From Acidobacteriota bacterium (GTDB lineage Bacteria; Acidobacteriota; Vicinamibacteria; Vicinamibacterales; UBA8438), in assembly GCA_011523845.1 (NCBI GenBank), contig WTFV01000199.1, positions 56,990 through 120,989 of the forward strand: a stretch of DNA of 64,000 nt, read 5' to 3'. The stretch's first letter is position 1. Each line of letters starts with the position of its first letter. The position numbers and the translations under genes are program-made. A model generated the notes under the pieces. The model was not told the origin of the DNA, did no database searches, and saw only the letters and a program-made list of their open reading frames with translations. This document shows, one piece after another, positions 26,468-36,025 of the stretch.

Positions 26468-27363
26468 TGAAGATTGCGGTGGTCGGCCTGGGAACGATGG
26501 GGGCGCCCATGGCGACCAACCTGATCAAGGCCGGCTGCGAAGTCACGGTCCACAACCGGACGCGGAGCCGCGAGGAGCCGCTCGCGAAGCTGGGCGCGGC
26601 CCGCGCCGACAGCCCGGCAGCGGCGGCGGCCGAGGCCGACATCGTGCTGAGCTGCGTGTCCGATACCCCGGACGTCGAGCACGTGCTGCTGGAGAGGGAT
26701 TCCGGCGTCATCCACGGCCTGCGGGAGCGCGGACTGGTCATCGACTGCTCGTCGATCGCCCCGGCTGCGACGCGCCGGGTCGCCGAACGGTTCCGCGCCC
26801 GGGGCATCGGCTACGTCGATGCTCCGGTATCGGGCGGCTCGGAGGGCGCCGTCAAGGGCACCCTCACCATAATGTGCGGGGGCACCGAGGAGGATTTCCA
26901 GCGGGCGGAGCCGGTGCTGCAGATCATCGGCGCCAAGGTGACGCGGATCGGACCGGTCGGCTGCGGCCAGATCGCGAAGGTGGCCAACCAGGTCGCGATT
27001 ACCGGAACCTACATGGCACTGGCCGAGGCGCTCACCCTGGCCTACCGCGCGGGCGCGAACCCGGAACGCGTGGCCGCGGCGATCGGCGGCGGTGCGGCCG
27101 CGTCGTGGGTCCTCAACAACCGGTCCGACAGGATGCTGAACGACGACTACCCGCTCGGCTTCCGAACCCGGCTGCACCGCAAGGACCTCGGGATCGCGCT
27201 CGACACCGCGCGCGAGTTCCAGGTGCCGGTGCCGATCGCGAGTCTCGTCGCGACCATCGAGGACGCGCTCATCGCGCAGGGCCACGGCGACGAGGACATG
27301 TCGAATCTGGCGCGCTTCGTGCGCGAGGGCGCCGGCGTTCCCAACGGACCGATGAAGACCTGA
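26467..27363 (+). CDS. NAD(P)-binding 3-hydroxyisobutyrate dehydrogenase family protein
   Basis: A 298-residue beta-hydroxyacid dehydrogenase. The Rossmann motif VVGLGTMGAPMATNLIKAG is at the N-terminus, the substrate loop YVDAPVSGGSEGAVKGTL at about 115-135, and the catalytic lysine in CGQIAKVANQ at about 173, so all key elements are present. Likely substrates are 3-hydroxyisobutyrate, tartronate semialdehyde or a related C3-C4 hydroxyacid. The CoA-transferase genes downstream favour a branched-chain or ketone-acid route, which is inference. It is translationally coupled to the methyltransferase gene upstream. Confidence 0.9.
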   Translation: MKIAVVGLGTMGAPMATNLIKAGCEVTVHNRTRSREEPLAKLGAARADSPAAAAAEADIVLSCVSDTPDVEHVLLERDSGVIHGLRERGLVIDCSSIAPAATRRVAERFRARGIGYVDAPVSGGSEGAVKGTLTIMCGGTEEDFQRAEPVLQIIGAKVTRIGPVGCGQIAKVANQVAITGTYMALAEALTLAYRAGANPERVAAAIGGGAAASWVLNNRSDRMLNDDYPLGFRTRLHRKDLGIALDTAREFQVPVPIASLVATIEDALIAQGHGDEDMSNLARFVREGAGVPNGPMKT

Positions 27364-27403
27364 GGCGCCGGCCGCGGAACCCCGATTCCAGGCGAGGAAG
27401 GAA

Positions 27404-28120
27404 ATGCCCGGCAAGGTCTACCCCAGCTCCGCCGCGGCCCTCGAGGGCCTGCTGCACGACGGCATGACGATCATGGTCGGCGGCTTCGGCCTGTGCGGCG
27501 TGCCGCAGAACCTGTGCGTCGCGCTGCGCGACTCGGGCGCGACCGGGCTCACCTGCATCAGCAACAACGCCGGCGTCGACGGCGCGGGTCTGGGGCTGCT
27601 GCTCGACACCCGTCAGATCCGGAAGATGGTCGCCAGCTACGTGGGCGAGAACAAGACGTTCGAGAGCCAGTTCCTCGACGGCTCGCTCGAGGTCGAGCTG
27701 AACCCGCAGGGCACGATGGCCGAGCGCATCCGGGCGGGCGGCGCCGGCATCGGTGCGTTCTTCACCCCCACCGGCTACGGGACCCCGCTTACCGAGGGCA
27801 AGGAGACGCGCCGGCTCGACGGCTGCTGGCAGGTGCTGGAGACGGCGCTGCACGCCGACCTGGCCCTGGTGAAGGCATGGAAGGCGGACGAGGCGGGCAA
27901 CCTCGTCTATCGGATGACCGCGCGCAACTTCAACCCGCCGATGGCCGAGGCGGGCAGGGTGACGGTGGCCGAGGTCGAGGAGATAGTGCCGGCCGGGCAG
28001 CTCGACCCGCACCTGGTCCATACGCCGGCGCTCTACGTCGACCGGATCGTCGTCGGCGAGGATCCGACCAAGGTCATCGAACGCCGCCGGACGCGGCCGG
28101 CCCAGGCGTCTGCACCGTAG
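27404..28120 (+). CDS. scoA: 3-oxoacid CoA-transferase subunit A
   Basis: Alpha subunit (238 residues) of a succinyl-CoA:3-ketoacid (or related) CoA-transferase, which moves CoA from succinyl-CoA to acetoacetate or another 3-oxoacid. The family signature GGFGLCGVPQNLCVAL is at residues 25-40. NNAGVDGAGLGLLLDTRQIR and AFFTPTGYGTPLTEGKETR are as in ScoA. AGGAAGGAA lies just before the ATG. The beta-subunit gene follows after 109 bp. Confidence 0.93.
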   Translation: MPGKVYPSSAAALEGLLHDGMTIMVGGFGLCGVPQNLCVALRDSGATGLTCISNNAGVDGAGLGLLLDTRQIRKMVASYVGENKTFESQFLDGSLEVELNPQGTMAERIRAGGAGIGAFFTPTGYGTPLTEGKETRRLDGCWQVLETALHADLALVKAWKADEAGNLVYRMTARNFNPPMAEAGRVTVAEVEEIVPAGQLDPHLVHTPALYVDRIVVGEDPTKVIERRRTRPAQASAP

Positions 28121-28229
28121 AACGGCGTCAGACTCCCGGGCAGGGCTGCCAGGGCGGAAGGGGAGCCGCAAGGCGACCATCTTCGGGCTTGCCTGCCCAC
28201 GGGCAGTGATTCCCCAAAGGAGCGACGAC

Positions 28230-28892
28230 GTGGCCCTGACACGAGAGCAGATGGCGGCCCGCGCCGCGCGAGAGATGCACGACGGCGACTACGTCAACCT
28301 CGGGATCGGCATCCCGACGCTCTGTGCGAGCTTCATCCCGCCGGACGTGCGCATCATGCTGCAGAGCGAGAACGGCCTGCTCGGCATCGGCCCCTACCCC
28401 ACCGAGGACGAGCTCGACGCCGACCTCATCAACGCCGGCAAGGAGACGGTGACCGCCGTCGACGGCGCCAGCTACTTCAGCAGCGCGCAGAGCTTCGCCA
28501 TGATCCGCGGCGGCCACATCGATCTCGCCATCCTCGGCGCGATGCAGGTCTCGGCCGCCGGCGACCTCGCCAACTGGATGATTCCCGGGGCGATGGTCAA
28601 GGGGCCGGGCGGCGCGATGGACCTCGTCTCCGGCGCCAAGCGGGTCCTGATCGTGATGGATCACCTCTCGAAGCGCGGCGATCGGAAGATCCTCGACGAG
28701 TGCAGCCTGCCGCTGACCGGCAAGGGGGTCGTCAACACGATCGTGTCGTCGCTGGCGGTCCTGGAGGTGAAACCGGACGGCCTGCATCTGCTCGAACGCG
28801 CCCCCGGCGTGACCGTCGACGAGATCCGCGCAGCGACCGAGCCGGAACTGATCGCGAGCGGCGACGTGCCGGAAATCGCAGTCGGGTCGTAG
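28230..28892 (+). CDS. scoB: 3-oxoacid CoA-transferase subunit B
   Basis: Beta subunit (220 residues). The GTG at 28230 is chosen because AAAGGAG precedes it by eight bases and the protein then begins in register with the family (VALTREQMAARAAREMHDGD). YVNLGIGIPTL and the catalytic glutamate in QSENGLLGIGPYP (about 52) are present, followed by GAMQVSAAGDLANWMIPG and MDHLSKRGDRKIL. With ScoA it forms the active heteromer. A 220-bp gap without a recognisable gene follows, before the defence island begins. Confidence 0.93.
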   Translation: MALTREQMAARAAREMHDGDYVNLGIGIPTLCASFIPPDVRIMLQSENGLLGIGPYPTEDELDADLINAGKETVTAVDGASYFSSAQSFAMIRGGHIDLAILGAMQVSAAGDLANWMIPGAMVKGPGGAMDLVSGAKRVLIVMDHLSKRGDRKILDECSLPLTGKGVVNTIVSSLAVLEVKPDGLHLLERAPGVTVDEIRAATEPELIASGDVPEIAVGS

Positions 28893-29112
28893 CAGAGTGC
28901 GACAGGGCATAGCGACCCGCCGGGATGGGGAGCATGCGACAGGCTCTCCACTCGGAAGCACCGACTACACCCGCGAGCGTGCGGCGGGTAGAATTGCCGG
29001 TGCTCGATCGGAGGCAGACTCGGACGTCGATACCTGACTACAGCTACCCGCTGACGGAATCGACGCTGCGACGACTGCTCCGATCGCGAGTCCGCACCCG
29101 CAAGGATCCGGC

Positions 29113-30276
29113 ATGCTCGTCCAGCGACTGAAGGTTTCCGGACTCCTGTCCTTCGGACCTCGCGGCATCGATCTGCTGCTTGAGCCGCTGAACGTCCTGA
29201 TTGGACCCAACGGATCGGGCAAATCCAACCTCCTCGAAGTGCTCGCCCTGCTCCGGGCTGCGCCCAGGCAACTCGCGGAACCGATCATGAGAAGGGGCGG
29301 CATCAGGGAATGGCTATGGAAAGGCCATGAGTCGGTGCGCGTCGCGAGCCTGGAGACCATCGTTGCCCGTCCCAGCGGAGCGACGCCGCTCAAGCACGCA
29401 TTGACGTTGACGGACAACGGCGGACGCGTGAACGTCACCGGAGAGGAACTCACCAGCGTCGGCGCCGCCGAGTCCGAGACCGAGTCGTACTACAGACTTC
29501 GATCCGAACTCGACGCGGTCGGCCCCCGAAACCGCGACGATACCGCGAGTCCGGTTGAACGGCGCAGCGTTGCGCCGGAGGAGTCCATTCTCTCGCAGCT
29601 TCGCGATCCGCTCGATTACCCCGCTCTGGGTTGGCTGCAGGAACAGTACGAACGCATCCGCCTGTACCGGAACTGGTCGTTCGGACCCGCAGCAGCGTTT
29701 CGCCGGGATCAGAGTGCCCACGGGCCCGCCGATTTTCTGAACGACCGCGCGGACAACCTCGCGCTTGTGCTCTCGCACTTCAAGGGGGATGCCAAGCGAC
29801 GACTCGTCGAGGCCTTGCATGAGCTGTACGAAGGCATCATCGACATCTCCTGCCCAGTGACCGGTGGTGCCGTCGCACTCTTCCTGGAAGAGAGCGATGA
29901 ACGTCAGATCCCCGCGACGCTCCTGTCCGACGGCACACTTCGGTACCTGAGCCTGCTCGCGATCCTGTTGCATTTCGCTCCGCCGCCCCTCGTCGGTTTG
30001 GAGGAACCGGAACTCGGTCTGCATCCGGACGCCGTGGCCGAGGTCGCGAACCTGCTCGTCCAGGCATCCAGCCGGACGCAGATCGTCGTGACCACACACT
30101 CGCGCATGCTCGTCGACGCGCTGACGGACCATCCGTCGAGCGTCGTCGTCTGTGAGAAGGAACAGGGAGACTCGCGCTTCGAGAGACTGGACAGCGCGAG
30201 ACTGAGAGCCTGGCTGGACGAGTACAGCCTCGGCGAGCTCTGGGGCTCCGGCGAGCTTGGGGGTAACCGCTGGTGA
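29113..30276 (+). CDS. AAA (AAA_21/OLD-like) ATPase, first gene of a two-gene module
   Basis: A 387-residue SMC/RecF-like ATPase without a nuclease domain. Walker A is GPNGSGKSN (about 34-42), the ABC-type signature region is LLSDGTLRYLSLLAIL (about 275), Walker B is PPLVGLEEPELGLHPDAV (about 295) and the H-loop is VVTTHSRMLVDAL. The partner gene starts with GTG overlapping this stop. ATPases of this type paired with a small TOPRIM-like or DUF protein are seen in phage-defence pairs such as PARIS and AbiL. A defence role is inference from the pairing and the island. A decayed paralogue lies at 37917. Confidence 0.85.
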   Translation: MLVQRLKVSGLLSFGPRGIDLLLEPLNVLIGPNGSGKSNLLEVLALLRAAPRQLAEPIMRRGGIREWLWKGHESVRVASLETIVARPSGATPLKHALTLTDNGGRVNVTGEELTSVGAAESETESYYRLRSELDAVGPRNRDDTASPVERRSVAPEESILSQLRDPLDYPALGWLQEQYERIRLYRNWSFGPAAAFRRDQSAHGPADFLNDRADNLALVLSHFKGDAKRRLVEALHELYEGIIDISCPVTGGAVALFLEESDERQIPATLLSDGTLRYLSLLAILLHFAPPPLVGLEEPELGLHPDAVAEVANLLVQASSRTQIVVTTHSRMLVDALTDHPSSVVVCEKEQGDSRFERLDSARLRAWLDEYSLGELWGSGELGGNRW

Positions 30277-30881
30277 GCCCGGTGGTCTACATCGAAGGCG
30301 GGGGAAACGGGGATCAGCGCCTCGAGAGACTCTTCCGGCGCTCTTGGGCAAGGTTCTTCGAGGCCGCGGGACTTGCGGGGCGGATGGGGCGGATGCCGAG
30401 AATCGTGCGCGGAGGCTCCCGCAATCGGACCTTCGGTCTTTTCGCGAGGGCGATCGCAGACCGAACCGAAGAACGACTCCCCGTGCTGGTCGTGGACAGC
30501 GAGACGACAGTCGCGGCCGAGAGTTCGGCGTGGCGACACCTGAACGCTCGCGACGGATGGGATCAACCGCACGGAGCCCGCAACGACCAAGTATTCCTGA
30601 TGGTGCAGCTCATGGAGACGTGGCTCGTCGCGGATCGGAATACGTTACGGGCGTACTTCGGCGTCTCGTTTCGCGAGAAGGCGCTTCCTCAATGGCCCGC
30701 ACTGGAAGACGTAGCGAAGAGAGACATCCTCGATGCTCTCGAGCGCGCCACCGCCCGGTGCGCGAAGCCCTACTCCAAGGGCTGTGTCTCGTTCGAACTG
30801 CTGGCGCGGACGGACCCCGCGCGTGTCGAGAACGCGTGCCCTCACGCGAAGAAGCTCCTGGATCGCCTGCGAACCCTCTGA
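30273..30881 (+). CDS. DUF4276-family protein, partner of the ATPase
   Basis: A 202-residue DUF4276 protein. It has the typical acidic start VVYIEGGGNGDQRLERLFR, a GGSRNRTFGLFARAI block, the acidic strand LPVLVVDSETTV and QVFLMVQLMETWLVADRNTL. The fold is thought to resemble TOPRIM, with an N-terminal Glu and a later Asp-x-Glu pair (here DSE). The GTG start overlaps the ATPase stop (GTGA), so the two are coupled. DUF4276 genes commonly travel with AAA ATPases; the target is unknown. hsdM starts 70 bp downstream. Confidence 0.8.
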   Translation: MSPVVYIEGGGNGDQRLERLFRRSWARFFEAAGLAGRMGRMPRIVRGGSRNRTFGLFARAIADRTEERLPVLVVDSETTVAAESSAWRHLNARDGWDQPHGARNDQVFLMVQLMETWLVADRNTLRAYFGVSFREKALPQWPALEDVAKRDILDALERATARCAKPYSKGCVSFELLARTDPARVENACPHAKKLLDRLRTL

Positions 30882-30951
30882 CCTGCGCCCTCACCGACGC
30901 CCCGCGGCGGGTAGAATCGGCGATGCTGATCACCATAGGTGCGCGCGCCGC

Positions 30952-33000
30952 ATGCCCGACCACCGCTACTTCGCCAGCCTGATCTGGCAGATCGCCGACC
31001 TGCTGCGCGGTCCGTACCGCCCGCCGCAGTACGAGCGCGTCATGCTGCCTATGACGGTGCTGCGCCGATTCGACTGCGTGCTCGCACCGACCAAGGACAA
31101 GGTCCTGGCCGCCCACAAGCGGCGCGCCGGCGGGCGGTGGACGGACGAGGCCCTCGACAAGGCGCTGAACCGGGTGGCCGGGCAGCGCTTTCACAACCAC
31201 TCCCCGCTCGATTTCGAGCGCCTGCAGGGCGATCCGGATCACATCGACCGGCACCTGGTCAGCTATATCGAGGGCTTTTCCCGCAACGTCCGGAAGATCT
31301 TCGAGTACTTCGAGTTTGCGGGCGAGATCGAGAAGCTGCACGAGGCGAACGTCCTCTACCTCGTCGTCTCCCGGTTCCGCAGCGTCGATCTGCACCCCGC
31401 CACGGTGCCGAACGAGCAGATGGGGCTCATCTTCGAAAACTTGATCCGCCGCTTCAACGAGCTGGCCAACGAGACGGCGGGCGACCACTTCACGCCCCGC
31501 GAAGTGGTCCGGCTGATGGTGAACGTCCTGTTCATCGACGACGATGCGCTGCTGTCGACGCCCGGCACGGTGCGCACGCTGCTGGATCCGGCGTGCGGCA
31601 CCGGCGGCATGCTCGCCGAGGCGCAGAACTACCTGCGCGACCACCACGCGGAGGCGCGGCTGTACGTCTACGGGCAGGACTACAACAAGCGGGCATTCGC
31701 GACGGCCGCGTCCGACATGCTCATGAAGCAGGTGGATCACAACGGCGGCGGCGACAACATCCGCTTCGGCGACAGCTTCGTCGAGGACCAGTTCGAGGGC
31801 ACGAGGTTCGACTACTTCCTCACCAACCCGCCGTTCGGGGTGGACTGGAAGCGCCAGCAGAAGGAGATCAGGCGTGAGCGGGACCAGCGGAGCTTCGACG
31901 GCCGCTTTGGCGCCGGGTTGCCGCGGATCACTGACGGCTCGCTACTCTTCCTGCAGCACATGATCGCCAAGTTCGAACCGTTCGCGCCCGACCGGCGCAA
32001 GCATGGTTCCCGGCTCGCCATCGTCTTCAGCGGCTCGCCGCTGTTCACCGGCGGCGCGGGATCCGGCGAGAGCGACATCCGCAAGTGGATCATCGAGAAC
32101 GACTGGCTCGAAGCGATCATCGCCCTGCCCGAGCAGATGTTCTACAACACCGGCATCGGCACCTACGTCTGGATCGTTACCAACCGCAAAGAGCCGCGCC
32201 GCCGGAGCAAGATCCAGCTTCTGGACGTCCGCGAGTTCTACGTGCCGATGCGCCGCAGCCTCGGTGACAAGCGGCGCAAGCTCGGTGAGCCGGACGACGG
32301 CCCGCCCGAGCGCCCGGGCCCCGACCACATCGCCGAGGTCGTGCGGCTCTACGGTGACTTCGCGGACGGGGAGCATTCGAAGATCTTCGACAACGAGGAC
32401 TTTGGCTACACCCGCGTCACCGTCGAACGCCCGCTACGCCTGCGCTACCAGATGACCTTCGAGGACAAGGTGCGCTTCCTCGACGCCTGCCCAAACCTGC
32501 TCGACGACGTGCAGGCCATCGACACCGCGCTCGGCCGCGAGCCGCAACGCGACTGGAACGCGGTCTGGAGCCGCATCGAAGAACTGCTGGAACGGCGCGA
32601 GTCCCGCTGGAGAGTGGACGAGAAGAAGCTGTTCCGCCACGTGTTCACGCAGACCGACCCGGAAGCCGAGCCTGTCGCCGCGACGAATCGCAGCAGGACC
32701 GCCCGCGACACGAAGGCCCGCGGCCGGATTGACGAAGCCGATCATGAACCCGACCCGGCGTTGCGCGATTGGGAGAACGTGCCGCTCAAGGTTGACGTCG
32801 ACGCCTACTTCGAACGCGAGGTCCTTCCGCATGTGCCCGACGCATGGATGGAGCGCAGCCGGGACAAGGTCGGCTACGAGATCAACTTCAACCGGCACTT
32901 CTACAAGTACACGCCACCGCGATCGCTGGCGGAGATCGACGCGGAGTTGAAGGAGGCGGAGGCGGAGGTTGCGCGGCTGCTGCGGGAGGTGACGGCGTGA
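30952..33000 (+). CDS. hsdM: Type I restriction-modification methyltransferase subunit
   Basis: Adenine-N6 DNA methyltransferase subunit of a type I system, 682 residues. The SAM motif LLDPACGTGGMLAEAQNYL (about 203) and the catalytic NPPF in FDYFLTNPPFGVDWKRQQ (about 290) are intact, with the N-terminal helical HsdM domain before them. A long C-terminal extension (about 480-682) is as in larger HsdM variants. The start at 30952 begins MPDHRYFASLIWQIADLLRG; an open frame continues upstream but overlaps the preceding gene. The stop overlaps the GTG of hsdS. Confidence 0.95.
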   Translation: MPDHRYFASLIWQIADLLRGPYRPPQYERVMLPMTVLRRFDCVLAPTKDKVLAAHKRRAGGRWTDEALDKALNRVAGQRFHNHSPLDFERLQGDPDHIDRHLVSYIEGFSRNVRKIFEYFEFAGEIEKLHEANVLYLVVSRFRSVDLHPATVPNEQMGLIFENLIRRFNELANETAGDHFTPREVVRLMVNVLFIDDDALLSTPGTVRTLLDPACGTGGMLAEAQNYLRDHHAEARLYVYGQDYNKRAFATAASDMLMKQVDHNGGGDNIRFGDSFVEDQFEGTRFDYFLTNPPFGVDWKRQQKEIRRERDQRSFDGRFGAGLPRITDGSLLFLQHMIAKFEPFAPDRRKHGSRLAIVFSGSPLFTGGAGSGESDIRKWIIENDWLEAIIALPEQMFYNTGIGTYVWIVTNRKEPRRRSKIQLLDVREFYVPMRRSLGDKRRKLGEPDDGPPERPGPDHIAEVVRLYGDFADGEHSKIFDNEDFGYTRVTVERPLRLRYQMTFEDKVRFLDACPNLLDDVQAIDTALGREPQRDWNAVWSRIEELLERRESRWRVDEKKLFRHVFTQTDPEAEPVAATNRSRTARDTKARGRIDEADHEPDPALRDWENVPLKVDVDAYFEREVLPHVPDAWMERSRDKVGYEINFNRHFYKYTPPRSLAEIDAELKEAEAEVARLLREVTA

Positions 33001-34325
33001 CCGATCTCTCGTGGGTCAATCTGCTTCCCGAATCCTGGCACGCCAAGCCACTTCGCGCGATCAGCAGCTACACGGTGAGCAATGTCGACAAGGCATCTAT
33101 CGACAACGAAACGCCGGTCCGCTTATGCAACTACAAGGACGTCTACCATAACGAGTTCATCGCGCTCGGACTCGATTTCTTGCGAGCGACTGCAACCCAA
33201 GAAGAGATCGACAAGTTTCGGCTTGCAGTGGACGACGTTCTCATTACGAAGGATTCTGAATCCTGGGACGATATTGGCATCCCTTCACTCGTAACGGAAA
33301 CAGCCGACGATCTCCTGTGCGGCTATCACTTGGCGCTTCTCCGTCCGAGCGGAGACGCGCTTAACGGACAGTTCCTGTTTCGCTGCCTGCAGGCAAGACC
33401 AATACGAATTCAGTTGGAACTGGCCGCCAATGGCGTCACACGTTTTGGACTTCCCAAGTCGAGCATCGGCGGCATCGTATTGCCTGTCCCGCCGCCTCCT
33501 CAGCAGTGCGCGATTGTCGACTACCTCGACCGGGAGACAGCGCGCCTCGACAGCTTGGTAGCGCAAAAACAACACATCATCCGACTGCTCGCGGAGAAGC
33601 GCCGCGCACTCCTCACCCGCGCCGTCATTCGCGGTCTCGACGCGAACGTACCCGTTCGGGATTCTGGCATTCCCTGGGTAGGTAAGATTCCCGCGCATTG
33701 GAAGGCGACCCGGTTGAAATTCGTAGCCGATGTTCGTACTGGACTTGCATTAGGCAAGAGAACCAGTCGGTTCAGTCCAACGGAATACTCGGAATACCCT
33801 TATCTGAGTGTTGCAAACGTTCAGGACGGGCATCTCGATCTCTCGAACGTCAAGGCGGTTCACTTGCCGAAGCGCGAGGCAGAGTCCTTTGCGCTGCGTT
33901 CCGGTGACGTGTTGATGAACGAGGGCGGGGACGACGACAAGCTCGGGAGGGGTTGCATCTGGCGGGGCGAGATAGCAACGTGCCTCCACCAGAATCACGT
34001 ATTCGCGGTGCGGCCAAGAGGCGTACGCTCCGAATGGCTGAATCTGTGGACGTCTTCGGAACAGGCAAAGAGCTATTTTCGGTTTCATGCCAAGAGAGCT
34101 ACGAATCTTGCGTCGATCTCCGCGAGCAATGTTCGCGAACTTCCACTTCCCGTCCCGCCTGTGCATGAGCAGAACGAGATTGTCGATCATGTCACGACTG
34201 CCGGCGCCGCTCTCGACAAGACCCGCGCGGCGGCGACGCACACGGTGCAATTGTTGGACGAGCGTCGCGTCGCGCTGATCTCCGCGGCCGTGACCGGACA
34301 GATCGACGTCGGGAGTACCCCATGA
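32997..34325 (+). CDS. hsdS: Type I restriction-modification specificity subunit
   Basis: A 442-residue specificity subunit with two target-recognition domains separated by conserved helices. TRD1 ends in LPVPPPPQQCAIVDYLDRET, followed by the spacer helix LDSLVAQKQHIIRLLAEKRR. TRD2 begins DSGIPWVGKIPAHWKATRLK and ends LPLPVPPVHEQNEIVDHV, with a second helix. Each half recognises one part of a bipartite DNA site. The GTG start at 32997 overlaps the hsdM stop. Base composition in the TRDs is lower in GC than the neighbours, as expected for exchangeable modules. The stop overlaps gajA by 4 bp. Confidence 0.94.
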   Translation: MTDLSWVNLLPESWHAKPLRAISSYTVSNVDKASIDNETPVRLCNYKDVYHNEFIALGLDFLRATATQEEIDKFRLAVDDVLITKDSESWDDIGIPSLVTETADDLLCGYHLALLRPSGDALNGQFLFRCLQARPIRIQLELAANGVTRFGLPKSSIGGIVLPVPPPPQQCAIVDYLDRETARLDSLVAQKQHIIRLLAEKRRALLTRAVIRGLDANVPVRDSGIPWVGKIPAHWKATRLKFVADVRTGLALGKRTSRFSPTEYSEYPYLSVANVQDGHLDLSNVKAVHLPKREAESFALRSGDVLMNEGGDDDKLGRGCIWRGEIATCLHQNHVFAVRPRGVRSEWLNLWTSSEQAKSYFRFHAKRATNLASISASNVRELPLPVPPVHEQNEIVDHVTTAGAALDKTRAAATHTVQLLDERRVALISAAVTGQIDVGSTP

Positions 34326-36025
34326 GGGTCACCACGCTCGGTATCCGCAACTTCCGAGGGATCCGGGAGCTCGATCTCGACCTCGGCGAGATCACGATTC
34401 TTGTCGGCGAGAACAACTCAGGCAAGACGGCGGTGCTTGACGCACTACGGATTTGTCTCCGGGATCTCGGACCGCGCCGGCGCGTCGTCTTCGAGGCGCT
34501 CGATTTCCACCTTGCGGATGCCACCGCGGATCCTGCATCCGCGAACCCGATCCAGATCGAGATCACCTTTTCCGAACAGACGACTGGTGACTGGAGCGAT
34601 GAGCTGATTGGCCGCCTCGATCGGGACAACATTCTCCAGGTGGATGACCACGACCGCAGCCATGTGAAGCTGCGCGTGACGTGCGCGTACGACCCGGAGA
34701 GCCGAGACTTCGACCAGCAGTGGTCGTTCCTGAATCTGGACGGCGATCCGCTGGTTGGGGTGAACGAGCGGGCGCTGACCGGGCTTCAACGAGAGGTGTC
34801 GTACTACTACCTGCAGGCGCTACGCGACGTCAGACACCACTTCGGAGAAAAGGGACCGTTCTGGCGTCCGTTCCTGAAGGATGCTCGACTCCCGCCCGAC
34901 CAGAGGGCCGAGATCGAAAGGAAGCTCAGGGAAGTGAACGAACTGGTCGTCAGTTCCCACGACAGCTTCCGGCAGGTGCACGACGGCCTGGAAAACGTAC
35001 AGGAGGTCGTTCCGCTCGCGGCCGGCGACGTCGTCTCTATCGAAGCTGTTCCAGGTCGAATATTCGACATGCTGGCCAAGGCCCAAATCAACCTCGGGTC
35101 CGTCACCGGCGCCAGGATTCCTCTGCACCGCCACGGTGAAGGCACGCAGAGCCTGTCGGTACTGATGCTGTTCACAGCGTTTCTGGAGGCGTGGCCGGCG
35201 GGCGCACCGATCCTTGCACTGGAGGAGCCGGAGGCTCATCTTCATCCATCGGCGGTGCGAGCGTTGTGGGGTCTCGTAAGGAACTTCACCGGCCAGAAGC
35301 TGATCTCCACCCACAGCGGCGACTTGCTCGCCGAGACGGAGGTTCACCAGATTCGGCGGCTGGCCCGTACGCAGGACGGCATCCGGGCGTTTCGAGTTTC
35401 GGACGGCCTGCTTTCCCCTGAAGAGACCCGCAAGTTCAACTACCACATTCGGCAGGCTCGCGGCGAGCTGTTGTTCGCGCGTTGCTGGCTGCTCGTCGAG
35501 GGCGAGACGGAAGCCTGGATCTATCCCGCCGCGGCGCGCGCGACGGGCATCGACCTGCACCGTGAGGGCATCAGGGTCGTCGAATACAGACAGACGGACG
35601 TTGGTCTCCTGGCGAAGATCGCGAACGCGCTCGGCATCGCTTGGTACTGTGTGGGCGACGCCGACACATCGAGGGGTGGAACCCAGGCAAACCAGACGAG
35701 AGCGAGCCTGAGGGACCATCTCGGCGATTCCAACGAAGCGGATCTGATGGTCTTTCCGTATGAGAACACCGACATCCATCTCCTCCAGAACGGGTACGAA
35801 GACGTTTACGAACAGTTCATGCCCGAGCAGAAGAAAGCCGGGATCACCGGGACGCCGGGTGAGCCGGATTACTGGAGCAAGTACTTCGACGCCTTGCCGA
35901 AAAGAGCGAAGACGCGCGCAGCAGCGGCGGTGGCTGCAGAGATGGAGGGACGCGCGGGTGATGGAGTCACGGCCGAGATCCGCGGCGTGCTGAACCGTGT
36001 CGAGACTCTTGCGCGAGATGCATGA
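34322..36025 (+). CDS. gajA: Gabija-type GajA, OLD-family ATPase/TOPRIM nuclease
   Basis: A 567-residue OLD-family protein: N-terminal ATPase with Walker A VGENNSGKTAVLDAL (about 27-41), signature-type GTQSLSVLMLFTAFLEA, Walker B PILALEEPEAHLHPSAV and the H-loop KLISTHSGDLL; then a C-terminal TOPRIM nuclease with the Glu in CWLLVEGETEAWIYP (about 390) and an Asp-x-Asp in CVGDADTSRGG (about 443). An OLD protein followed directly by a UvrD-like helicase is the definition of Gabija, a phage-defence system in which GajA nicks DNA when nucleotides are depleted. It overlaps hsdS by 4 bp and gajB by 4 bp. Confidence 0.88.
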   Translation: MRVTTLGIRNFRGIRELDLDLGEITILVGENNSGKTAVLDALRICLRDLGPRRRVVFEALDFHLADATADPASANPIQIEITFSEQTTGDWSDELIGRLDRDNILQVDDHDRSHVKLRVTCAYDPESRDFDQQWSFLNLDGDPLVGVNERALTGLQREVSYYYLQALRDVRHHFGEKGPFWRPFLKDARLPPDQRAEIERKLREVNELVVSSHDSFRQVHDGLENVQEVVPLAAGDVVSIEAVPGRIFDMLAKAQINLGSVTGARIPLHRHGEGTQSLSVLMLFTAFLEAWPAGAPILALEEPEAHLHPSAVRALWGLVRNFTGQKLISTHSGDLLAETEVHQIRRLARTQDGIRAFRVSDGLLSPEETRKFNYHIRQARGELLFARCWLLVEGETEAWIYPAAARATGIDLHREGIRVVEYRQTDVGLLAKIANALGIAWYCVGDADTSRGGTQANQTRASLRDHLGDSNEADLMVFPYENTDIHLLQNGYEDVYEQFMPEQKKAGITGTPGEPDYWSKYFDALPKRAKTRAAAAVAAEMEGRAGDGVTAEIRGVLNRVETLARDA

